A DNA stretch of 20,862 nt from CAYRYU01 sp964428355 (GTDB lineage: Bacteria > Muiribacteriota > Ozemobacteria > Ozemobacterales > Ozemobacteraceae), in the NCBI GenBank assembly GCA_964428355.1, contig CAYRYU010000121.1, forward strand, positions 1 to 20,862, given 5' to 3'. Positions 13,550 through 20,862 of this stretch are shown here, in pieces. The position numbers and the translations under genes are program-made. The notes under the pieces are model-generated. The model was not told where the DNA came from. It searched no databases and was given only the letters and a program-made list of their open reading frames with translations. The stretch's first letter is position 1. The number at the start of each line of letters is the position of its first letter.

Positions 13550-14823
13550 ATCCTTTCGCCTCCAAACAGGAATCCATCTTTCGCCAGGCCGCTCTCGACC
13601 GGCTGTCTTCGCCCGAGCAGATCGACCAGCTCGACGTGCTCATTCCCCGCCGCTCGTGGGTCATCCTTCTCGGTTTCATGCTCTTCATCGGCGTGGCACT
13701 TTATTGGGGAGTGTACGGGTCGATCCCCACCCGGGTCGACGGGCGCGGAATCCTCCTCACGCAGGGAGGAGTGGTGAACGTCCTTTCGCCGGGGGCAGGG
13801 AGTCTGGTCACCCTCAAGGCGAAGCCCGAGAGCGTTGTAAACAAGGGCGATATCGTGGCCGAAATAGAGCAGCCCGAGCTGCGCAAAGAGATCGAAGCCG
13901 CCCGCCAGCGGGTGGATGAAGCGAAGGAGAGACTGCGCCTGACCCGGTCGCTGCAGGAAACCGAGCAGAGCACCCGGAAAGCGCTCAACGAGAAGCGCAG
14001 GACGGCGATCCTGGACTCCGTCAAAGCCCTGAACGCGCAGAAAGCCTGGCTCGACGAGCGCGTTGGCCAGCAGGAACAGCTGCAGGAAAAGGGCCTGATC
14101 ACCAAGCAGGCGGTCATCGAATCGAAACGGGAGGTCCAGCGGCTCGAAAGCCAGATCAGGGACAGCGAGAACCAGCTGAAACAGCTCCCGGTCGAGGAGG
14201 TCGAGGCAGACAACAACCGGGCACGTGAACTCCTTCGCCAGGAATCTGAGATCGCCGAAGGGGTCAGGAACCTCGAACTCCTCGAGAAACGCCGCGAAGT
14301 CACGACGGCGGTGGTGGCTCCCGAGACCGGAAGGGTCCTCGAAGTCATGGCCGCCATCGGCGACCTCGTCTCCGTAGCCCAGCCGCTTCTCAGTCTCGAA
14401 CCGCAACGGACCGGCCCCGCGGTTCTCGAGGGGATCTTCTACGTTCCACTCAAGGACGGCAAGCTGGTGAAACCCGACATGACCGTCCAGATCACTCCGG
14501 GAACCGTCAAACGCGAGGAATACGGGTTCATCAAGGGGAAGGTGATCTCCATCTCACCGTTCGCGGCCACGTCCCAGGGCATGCAGGCGGTGCTGGGAAA
14601 CCAGACGCTGGTGAAATCCCTGATGGAAGCCGGCGCCCCGCTCGCGGTCAGGGCGCGCCTCGAGGTCGATCCCCGTGCTCCGAGCGGTTACCAGTGGTCC
14701 TCGGGTGACGGGCCCGACCTAACCCTGACCAGCGGCACCTTCTGCGATGCAGCCATAGTCGTGCGACAGCAGGCACCCCTCACCCTCCTCATCCCGACAT
14801 TCAAGGAGTATACCGGCCTCTGA
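13546..14823 (+). CDS. NHLM-type HlyD-family adaptor (membrane fusion protein)
   Basis: 425 residues. ATG at 13546 with GAGGAGG 7 nt before it, overlapping the TolC stop as ATGA; the longer frame from 12895 is antisense-type overlap with TolC. The N-terminus carries the NHLM-HlyD signature RLSSPEQIDQLDVL (19-32), a membrane segment at about 38-58, a split lipoyl-like domain (66-112, then VVAPETGRVLEVMAAIGDLVSVAQPLLSLEP near 263) and a long coiled coil (about 111-255). It bridges the inner-membrane ABC exporters to the TolC channel. It belongs to the family seen with bacteriocin-type NHLP precursors. Confidence 0.92.
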   Translation: MNPFASKQESIFRQAALDRLSSPEQIDQLDVLIPRRSWVILLGFMLFIGVALYWGVYGSIPTRVDGRGILLTQGGVVNVLSPGAGSLVTLKAKPESVVNKGDIVAEIEQPELRKEIEAARQRVDEAKERLRLTRSLQETEQSTRKALNEKRRTAILDSVKALNAQKAWLDERVGQQEQLQEKGLITKQAVIESKREVQRLESQIRDSENQLKQLPVEEVEADNNRARELLRQESEIAEGVRNLELLEKRREVTTAVVAPETGRVLEVMAAIGDLVSVAQPLLSLEPQRTGPAVLEGIFYVPLKDGKLVKPDMTVQITPGTVKREEYGFIKGKVISISPFAATSQGMQAVLGNQTLVKSLMEAGAPLAVRARLEVDPRAPSGYQWSSGDGPDLTLTSGTFCDAAIVVRQQAPLTLLIPTFKEYTGL

Positions 14824-14839
14824 GCCGCTTCTGACAGAG

Positions 14840-17101
14840 ATGTCCGAGACAACCGACAGCGTCCTCTCCCGGAGCCTGGCCTGGCTGAGCCGCATGATCT
14901 TCGGCCTGCCGGGAATGCGCCGGGCCCGCACCCCGAGCGTTCTCCAGATGGAGGCCGTCGAATGCGGGGCGGCGGCGCTGGCGATGCAGATGGGATACTA
15001 CGGGCGTTTCGTTCCCCTCGAGACCCTCCGCCAGGAGTGCGGGGTTTCCCGGGATGGAACCAAGGCGACGAACATCCTGAAAGTGGCCCGCAAGTACGGG
15101 TTCGTGGCCAAAGGTTTCAAGAAGACTCCCGAAACCATCCTGGAAATGCGGATGCCGGTCATCGTTTTCTGGAACTTCAACCACTTCGTCGTGGTCGAGG
15201 GTTTCTCGAAAAGCCTCGTCTTCCTGAACGACCCCGCCCAGGGACCGCGGACCGTCACTCCCGAGGAGTTCGACCAGGCTTTCAGCGGCGTGGTTCTCGC
15301 GATCGAGCCCGGCCCCGAGTTCGTCCGCGGCGGGCGGCCTCCCAGTCCATGGGGAGCGCTTCGCAGGCGCCTGGAGGGGCTTTCTGCCGCGCTTTTCTTC
15401 GTCATTCTCGCCACCCTCTGCCTCGCGGTTCCGGGCTTCGTGATCCCGACCTTCTTCCGTGTCTTCGTCGACGACATCCTGATCGGAGGAAAAGCCGACT
15501 GGATCAAGCCCCTTCTTTTCGCGATGGGAGTGACCCTGGTCTTCCAGGGCCTGACCACTTCGGTGCAGAAACGCATACTGACCCGGCTTCAGACCCGCCT
15601 CAGCCTCTCGATGACGGGAAAGTTCCTCCACCATGTGCTGCGCCTTCCGCTCTCGTTCTTCTCCCAGCGTTACGCCGGCGAAATCTCGAACCGCATCGCG
15701 ATCAACGACCAGATTTCGACGATGCTTTCGGGCGAACTCGCGACCCAGGCCCTCAACGCAGCCACCGTCGTTTTCTTCATCGGAATCATGTTCTCCTACG
15801 ATTTCGTTCTGACGGTCATCGTCATCGCGATGCTGCTCATCAGCATTCTAGTCGTCAGGATCATGTCACGGCCCCGTGACGACATGCTTCGCCGGCTGAC
15901 CCGGGAAAACGGGACCCTCGCGGGAATCACGATCGGAGGCCTCGTGGGGATCGAAACGATCAAGGCCGGAGGGGCCGAATCGGAGTTCTTCGGGCGGTGG
16001 GCGGGAACCCTCACCCGCGTGATGACCGGGATGCAGGATACCATGCGGCTGAATTCCCTCCAGCAGGTTCCCACCTCGATGCTTTCATCCCTGACGACGG
16101 TTCTGGTGATCGGGGTCGGGGGTCTCGAGGTGATGAACGGGAAAATGACCCCGGGCATGCTGGTGGCTTTCCAGTCGCTCGCGGGCTCGGTCCTCGGACC
16201 GTTCGGCCAGATGCTTTCCCTGGTCGAAAAGTTCCGCCAGGTCCAGATCGGCATGGCGCGCCTGGATGACGTGCTCATCCAGCCCCCGGACGAGCAGGAC
16301 GCCCTTTCGGCGGCCGACACCGAGGCGGTCGTCGCGCCGGGTGGTTCCAGGGCGGCTTCCCCGGCAAGGACCGTCCTCCAGGGAAACCTCGAGATGCGGA
16401 ACCTCAACTTCGGGTACAACCCGCTCGACCCCCCATTCATCGAGAATTTCTCCCTTTCCCTCACGCCCGGCAAGCGTGTCGCCATCGTAGGCGGGTCCGG
16501 CTCGGGCAAGTCGACCATCGCAAAACTGGTCTGCGGATTGTACCAGCCGTGGTCGGGGGAGATCCTTTTCGACGGCCGACCCAAGCGCGAGATATCCAAG
16601 CTCGACATGGCGGGAGGGTTCGCCTTCGTCGACCAGGACATCTTTCTTTTTTCCGGTACCATTCGCGACAATCTGTCACTCTGGGATCCGGCCATGCCCG
16701 AAAACGACCTCGTGCAAGCCGCGCGTGATGCCGAAATCCACGACGACATCTCGGCGCGTGCGGGGGCATACGACTGCCCGGTCTCCGAGGGCGGGACGAA
16801 CTTCAGCGGCGGGCAGAAGCAGAGGCTCGAGATCGCCCGCGCGCTGGCGGGAAACCCCGCAGTCATCGTCCTCGACGAAGCCACGAGCGCCCTGGACCCG
16901 ACGACGGAGAAGCTCGTCGATGACAACATCCGGCGCCGGGGCTGCACCTGCCTCATCGTCGCGCACCGACTGAGCACGATCCGGGACTGCGACGAGATCA
17001 TCGTGATGGAGCGGGGAAAGATCGTCCAGCGTGGAACCCACGAGGAGCTGAAATCCGCCGAGGGTCCCTATGCCGACCTGATCAAGGTGAGCGCAGCATG
17101 A
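14840..17101 (+). CDS. NHLM-type C39 peptidase / ABC transporter
   Basis: 753 residues, ATG at 14840, 16 nt after the adaptor stop, with only a weak ribosome site. N-terminal C39 double-glycine peptidase: oxyanion Gln36 and catalytic Cys42 (LQMEAVECGAAALAM), His115 (FNHFVVVEG), Asp131 (LNDPAQG). Membrane domain about 180-460 with six predicted segments. ATP-binding domain: Walker A GGSGSGKS 551-558, signature FSGGQ 655-659, Walker B VIVLDE 675-680. All catalytic residues are present, so it should cut the precursors after Gly-Gly and move the core across the inner membrane. Its stop overlaps the next gene as ATGA. Confidence 0.95.
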   Translation: MSETTDSVLSRSLAWLSRMIFGLPGMRRARTPSVLQMEAVECGAAALAMQMGYYGRFVPLETLRQECGVSRDGTKATNILKVARKYGFVAKGFKKTPETILEMRMPVIVFWNFNHFVVVEGFSKSLVFLNDPAQGPRTVTPEEFDQAFSGVVLAIEPGPEFVRGGRPPSPWGALRRRLEGLSAALFFVILATLCLAVPGFVIPTFFRVFVDDILIGGKADWIKPLLFAMGVTLVFQGLTTSVQKRILTRLQTRLSLSMTGKFLHHVLRLPLSFFSQRYAGEISNRIAINDQISTMLSGELATQALNAATVVFFIGIMFSYDFVLTVIVIAMLLISILVVRIMSRPRDDMLRRLTRENGTLAGITIGGLVGIETIKAGGAESEFFGRWAGTLTRVMTGMQDTMRLNSLQQVPTSMLSSLTTVLVIGVGGLEVMNGKMTPGMLVAFQSLAGSVLGPFGQMLSLVEKFRQVQIGMARLDDVLIQPPDEQDALSAADTEAVVAPGGSRAASPARTVLQGNLEMRNLNFGYNPLDPPFIENFSLSLTPGKRVAIVGGSGSGKSTIAKLVCGLYQPWSGEILFDGRPKREISKLDMAGGFAFVDQDIFLFSGTIRDNLSLWDPAMPENDLVQAARDAEIHDDISARAGAYDCPVSEGGTNFSGGQKQRLEIARALAGNPAVIVLDEATSALDPTTEKLVDDNIRRRGCTCLIVAHRLSTIRDCDEIIVMERGKIVQRGTHEELKSAEGPYADLIKVSAA

Positions 17102-20025
17102 CGGCAGCGTTGAAAACCTTCATCAGGAGCCTTTCCCTCCCCCCCGAGAAGATTTTCGCGGCGGAAGGGAACCATCCGCTTCTTCTCAACGGCGAGAACC
17201 AGGTCTGGTTCATCGAATCGGGACACGTGGACGTCTTCATCGCCAGGATGGGCCCCCCGGGGAAGGAAGGAAGACGGCGTCACGTGGCCCGCATAGAGGC
17301 CGGGGGCTGCCTGTTCGGGTGTCCCGCCGCCCCGGCCGAAAACCCGCTCGGGTTCATCGCGGTAGGAGCGCTGGGAACCACCCTGGCGGCCGTCCCCCGG
17401 ATCGCTTTCCTGGGTTGGCTGGAAACCCCCGCCGCGGATTCCTCCCGTGAGGCCCTCCTGGCGCCCTGGATCGACGGGCTGACCGGCGGCCTTACCCCGG
17501 GACTGCCGCCCCGTGCCTGTGAGCAGCTGAGCGCCGGGACGGAAACCAACGTTTCCCCCGACCAGGGTCTCCGCATCCCCAAGGCAGGCTGGATCCGCTC
17601 CCGATCGGTTTCGCTTTCATGGCTCGGAGTCCCCCTGGCCCCCTCGACCGAGAGGGAGGCGTTCCCCCTTTCCCGCAATGCATGGCTCGAAAGCAAAGGG
17701 GAGGGGACGATCACGGTCCTTCCACTCGAGCAGGCCATTCCAGCGGCAACCTGTTCCTCGGCCCTGGACGAGTTCTTCGCGAAGGGGCTCGAGCTGGGTT
17801 TACTGCTCATCGCCAAAGACCAGGAAAGGATGTCGATCCGACGGGACCGCCGTGGAACCGAAATCGGTCTGATAGAGCGGGAAGCCCAGGAGTTCATCCA
17901 GGGCCGGATCGAGTCCGACGCGGACTTTCGCGAGGCGCAGGGCCCCGCGGTCGAGCCTCTTCTGGCCGCGGTCAGGATGATATGCAAGACGCTGGGGATG
18001 ACGGTCCCCTCGCTGCAACCCTCTCCTGCAGGCCAGACCCTGGACGCATCCCGGCTCAACGAGATCGCAGGCCATTCCAGGTTCCGGTATCGGCGCGTCC
18101 TGCTCTCGGGAACCTGGTGGGAGAAGGAGTGCGGGCCCCTTCTCGCGGCAATCGAGGAAACAAGGGAACCAGTCGCTCTCCTTCCTTCGGGTGGAAACAG
18201 GTACCGGCTCATTGCCCCGGGGAGCGGCGACGGGAAATGGGTGGATGAATCCGTCGCGGCGAAGCTGACCCCTTTCGGGTTCGAATTCTACCGGTCCTTC
18301 CCGCTGAATCCGCTGACCTTCTGGGAAACCTTCAAGTTCGGCCTCCAGGGCACCGGAACCGACCTGACCCAGATATTCATGATGACCCTCCTCACATCCG
18401 CCCTTTCCATGCTCACCCCCGTGATCACGGGTATCGTATTCGACCGGGCGATCCCCGAATCGGACCATTGGCTCCTCCTCGAGGGCTTTCTCTGCCTCGT
18501 GGTGACGACGCTCGTCACGGTGATGTGGCAGTTCGCCCAGGTTTTCCCCCAGTTGCGCGCCGAAAGCCGCTTCAGCCAGGTCGTGCAGGCGGGTGTCATC
18601 GACCGGCTCCTCAACCTTCCGACCGCCTTCTTCCGGGGATTTTCGGCAGGTGATCTCGGAACGAGGGCCATCAGCATCAACGCGATCCGTCAGGAACTCG
18701 GAGCTAACGCATTGATGGGCCTCCAGTCGCTGGTCTCGGTGATCGTCCAGGTCGCGATGATGTTCTGGTACAGCTCGAGCCTGGCATGGTGGGTCATCCT
18801 CCTCGGTTTCGTGAACATATTCGTGATGATCGGAATCAGCGTCGTTTCGATGCGGCTGCTTCGCGAAAGGAGCGGGCTGACGGGCAAGCAATCGAGTTTC
18901 GTCCTTCAGACCATTCTCGGGATCTCGAAGCTGAAGGTCGCCGCGGCCGAACCAAGGGCTTTCCAGTCCTGGAAGGGGATTTTCGGTCGGGAGAAGACCC
19001 TGGCCTACCAGGCAGGGTTGTGGCAGAACGTTCTTGCGACGTTCCATGCCATTTTTCCGGTGCTTGCAAGCGGTTTGATTTTCTACCATGGAGCCGCGCT
19101 CCTCCGGGATCCTTCCGGGGTCAAACTCTCGCTGGGGCAGTTCCTGGCATTCAACTCCGCATCCGGGATTTTCGTGGGGTCGCTGCTGGCCGTTGCCCAG
19201 AGCTTCCTTTCCTATGTCCGGGTCTATCCCGACATCGAACGGATGACCCCGCTTCTGACCGCGATTCCCGAGATACGTGAGATGAAATCGGATCCGGGGG
19301 AGCTCAGCGGACACGTCGAGATGTCGCGGATCACCTTCCGGTACACCCAGGACGGCCCTCTGATCCTCAATGATGTCTCCTTTTTCGCGAAGCCCGGGGA
19401 GTTCCTCGCCCTGGTCGGAGCCTCCGGTTCGGGCAAGTCGACCTTGTTCCGCCTGCTTCTCGGTTTCGAGAAACCCGAAAGCGGCAGCATACAGTTCGAC
19501 TCGCACGACCTGGGGGATCTCGACATCGCTTCCGTGCGAAGGCAGATCGGAGTGGTTCTGCAGTCGGGGCGGCTTTCGGCCGGATCGATTTTCCAACTGA
19601 TCGCCGGGGACGGCCACTTCACCCTCGATGACGCATGGGCCGCGGCCGAGCAGGCCGGGTTCCGCCAGGATATCGAGGAAATGCCCATGCAGATGCACAC
19701 CGTCATCGGCGACGGCGGGGTGACGCTTTCCGGCGGCCAGAGGCAGCGCCTCCTGATCGCCCGCGCGCTGATCAAGAAACCCCGTCTGATACTTTTCGAC
19801 GAGGCAACCAGCGCCCTCGACAACCGCACCCAGGAAATCGTTTCCGAAAGTCTCGCGAAGATGCGCGCCACGCGGCTGGTTATCGCCCACCGCCTCAGCA
19901 CCATCCAGGGAGCCGACCGCATCGTCGTCCTTCAGATGGGGAAGGTTGCCGAAGTTGGCACCTTCGCGGAGCTGATGTCAAAAAACGGCCTGTTCGCCAA
20001 CCTCGCCAAACGCCAGCTCGCATAG
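17098..20025 (+). CDS. NHLM-type second ABC transporter without peptidase
   Basis: 975 residues, ATG at 17098 overlapping the upstream stop as ATGA. It lacks C39 residues. A large N-terminal region (about 1-400) starts with a beta-rich, CNB- or cupin-like part (FIESGHVDVFIARMG, then HVARIEAGGCLFG). Six membrane segments lie about 410-700. The ATP-binding domain has Walker A GASGSGKS 774-781, signature LSGGQ 877-881, Walker B LILFDE 897-902. In known NHLM loci this gene pairs with the peptidase transporter, probably as a heterodimer. Predicted inner membrane. The last gene of the exporter operon; only 46 bp separate it from the convergent gene on the right, with no clear terminator. Confidence 0.93.
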   Translation: MTAALKTFIRSLSLPPEKIFAAEGNHPLLLNGENQVWFIESGHVDVFIARMGPPGKEGRRRHVARIEAGGCLFGCPAAPAENPLGFIAVGALGTTLAAVPRIAFLGWLETPAADSSREALLAPWIDGLTGGLTPGLPPRACEQLSAGTETNVSPDQGLRIPKAGWIRSRSVSLSWLGVPLAPSTEREAFPLSRNAWLESKGEGTITVLPLEQAIPAATCSSALDEFFAKGLELGLLLIAKDQERMSIRRDRRGTEIGLIEREAQEFIQGRIESDADFREAQGPAVEPLLAAVRMICKTLGMTVPSLQPSPAGQTLDASRLNEIAGHSRFRYRRVLLSGTWWEKECGPLLAAIEETREPVALLPSGGNRYRLIAPGSGDGKWVDESVAAKLTPFGFEFYRSFPLNPLTFWETFKFGLQGTGTDLTQIFMMTLLTSALSMLTPVITGIVFDRAIPESDHWLLLEGFLCLVVTTLVTVMWQFAQVFPQLRAESRFSQVVQAGVIDRLLNLPTAFFRGFSAGDLGTRAISINAIRQELGANALMGLQSLVSVIVQVAMMFWYSSSLAWWVILLGFVNIFVMIGISVVSMRLLRERSGLTGKQSSFVLQTILGISKLKVAAAEPRAFQSWKGIFGREKTLAYQAGLWQNVLATFHAIFPVLASGLIFYHGAALLRDPSGVKLSLGQFLAFNSASGIFVGSLLAVAQSFLSYVRVYPDIERMTPLLTAIPEIREMKSDPGELSGHVEMSRITFRYTQDGPLILNDVSFFAKPGEFLALVGASGSGKSTLFRLLLGFEKPESGSIQFDSHDLGDLDIASVRRQIGVVLQSGRLSAGSIFQLIAGDGHFTLDDAWAAAEQAGFRQDIEEMPMQMHTVIGDGGVTLSGGQRQRLLIARALIKKPRLILFDEATSALDNRTQEIVSESLAKMRATRLVIAHRLSTIQGADRIVVLQMGKVAEVGTFAELMSKNGLFANLAKRQLA

Positions 20026-20071
20026 TAGTGAGGGACGGGTATCCTGACCCTGAACTCGACCACCAATCCAA

Positions 20072-20862
20072 CTAATGTGCTATCGCAATGGTTTGGGTGG
20101 TACCAACTTTAATGTACGGATGATATTGACCTTTTCGCGGCCAAACACCAAACATGTAACAATAAGCGCCGACGTCATTTCCGATAAAACCATCTATCGG
20201 GCAACTTTCCTTGGTCCAAAAATCCGCAGCCCATAACCCAACCTCGGACAATGAAGTGTGCTCTTCCCAACTCGTCGGTTCCATTTTCTCGAAATCGGAA
20301 ATGGAAGGTAAACCCCAATTCGAACCTACTCCCTGTGCCCAAATAGAGGCATCCAACCATGTTTTATAATCATCCGGACATCTTTTCCACTTCATCCCCG
20401 TTGTGTTATCCGTTATAACCCCGTCAGAATCCTTGGTGAAACGCACGCTTGTATTCGCAACCGTTTCGAGGGAAAAGAAAGCCCAGAAAACCAACCCACT
20501 TTCATCGAAAGTACAAAGCAAATCCGATTCTCCGATCGAATTCGAGGAAAACTTCCCATCAGAAACGCCCGAACCTGACCAGGTGAACCCGCTGAACAGG
20601 GTCGCCGTCGAGCCATCATCGTAGGTTCCGATCACCGATACTTTGCTCAAATCATAGATCTCGCCCACCCCGACCGAGTCGCTCGCGGGATCGAGGGAAA
20701 TTCCTTTCAGGTTTTTGGATTGCCCGCCTTCTTCGATCTCGATCGTGAAGGAGGCCGTAACGATCGGTGAGCTTCCACCATTTTCACCATAGGAGAAGAC
20801 GACATTGACCGTCCCATGGCCGGCCCGAGGGGGTTGATAATACGCTTCACGGTCACCGAAAA
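20072..20862 (-). CDS. C-terminal part of an Ig-like/DUF1566 surface protein (5' end outside the window)
   Basis: The frame is open to the window edge, so the GTG at 20668 is not the start; about 263 residues are visible. Order from the visible N-side: an end of one beta-rich repeat (FSYGENGGSSPIVTASFTIEIEEGG), a bacterial Ig-like group 2 domain (LKGISLDPASDSVGVGEIYDL, then VIGTYDDGSTATLFSGFTWSGSG), then a DUF1566/Lcl-type domain (KDSDGVITDNTTGMKWKRC, followed by GSNWGLPSISDFEKME). Proteins of this build are secreted or surface-attached adhesin-like proteins. Base composition is noticeably more AT-rich than the neighbouring transporter genes, so it may have a different history. No visible link to the peptide locus. 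Confidence 0.8.
   Translation of the reverse strand, partial: FGDREAYYQPPRAGHGTVNVVFSYGENGGSSPIVTASFTIEIEEGGQSKNLKGISLDPASDSVGVGEIYDLSKVSVIGTYDDGSTATLFSGFTWSGSGVSDGKFSSNSIGESDLLCTFDESGLVFWAFFSLETVANTSVRFTKDSDGVITDNTTGMKWKRCPDDYKTWLDASIWAQGVGSNWGLPSISDFEKMEPTSWEEHTSLSEVGLWAADFWTKESCPIDGFIGNDVGAYCYMFGVWPRKGQYHPYIKVGTTQTIAIAH

Noticed and set aside
17800..19890. 696-codon - strand open frame opposite the second ABC transporter
   Set aside because: The + strand frame has Walker A, signature and Walker B in order; the antisense frame has no recognisable content.
1..20862. CRISPR arrays, tRNA or rRNA genes, insertion sequences
   Set aside because: I saw no regularly spaced direct repeats, no tRNA or rRNA-like segments and no transposase motifs. 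Visual reading could miss a single tRNA.

Overview
The window looks like a metagenome scaffold from an uncultured Gram-negative bacterium with a GC-rich chromosome. It has Shine-Dalgarno starts, sigma70-type promoters, a TolC-type outer-membrane protein, and one 100-N assembly gap. I cannot place the phylum from sequence alone.

Most of the window is one secreted-peptide (RiPP-like) locus built around nitrile-hydratase-leader (NHLP-type) precursors. Two divergent units meet in the 10881-11109 intergenic region. On the + strand, one sigma70-like promoter (11021-11049) leads into five genes: a small cyclic-nucleotide-binding-fold protein (split only artificially by the gap), a TolC-family outer-membrane channel, an HlyD-family adaptor, a C39-peptidase/ABC transporter and a second, peptidase-less ABC transporter. 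Three of the junctions are tightly spaced and two are ATGA overlaps. This is a complete NHLM-type cut-and-export machine spanning both membranes.

On the - strand, precursor 3 (10257-10880) is followed by three unrecognised membrane or secreted proteins joined by GTGA, ATGA and TTGA stop/start overlaps. Below them are two closely related precursors (6923-7525 and 6080-6697). Each of these has its own promoter and terminator-like hairpin, the result of a whole-unit duplication. Further down are an unrecognised 431-residue protein and, coupled to it by ATGA, a 724-residue fusion of an FAD-dependent amine-oxidase-type oxidoreductase with a squalene-cyclase/prenyltransferase-like alpha/alpha-toroid domain. 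No LanM, YcaO, radical-SAM or other standard RiPP-modifying enzyme is visible, so these last two genes are the best candidates for tailoring.

The precursors are the most unusual part. Each carries two tandem copies of the NHLP-type leader instead of one. The leader is exactly 169 residues in all three and ends in Gly-Gly, and the three otherwise different cores (31-38 residues) all end in Trp.

At the edges are a probable small gene with a homopolymer frameshift (21-315, -), a secreted clostripain-type C11 protease (576-1958, +), and at the right end the C-terminal part of an Ig-like/DUF1566 surface protein (20072 to the window edge, -) whose base composition is visibly more AT-rich than the locus.
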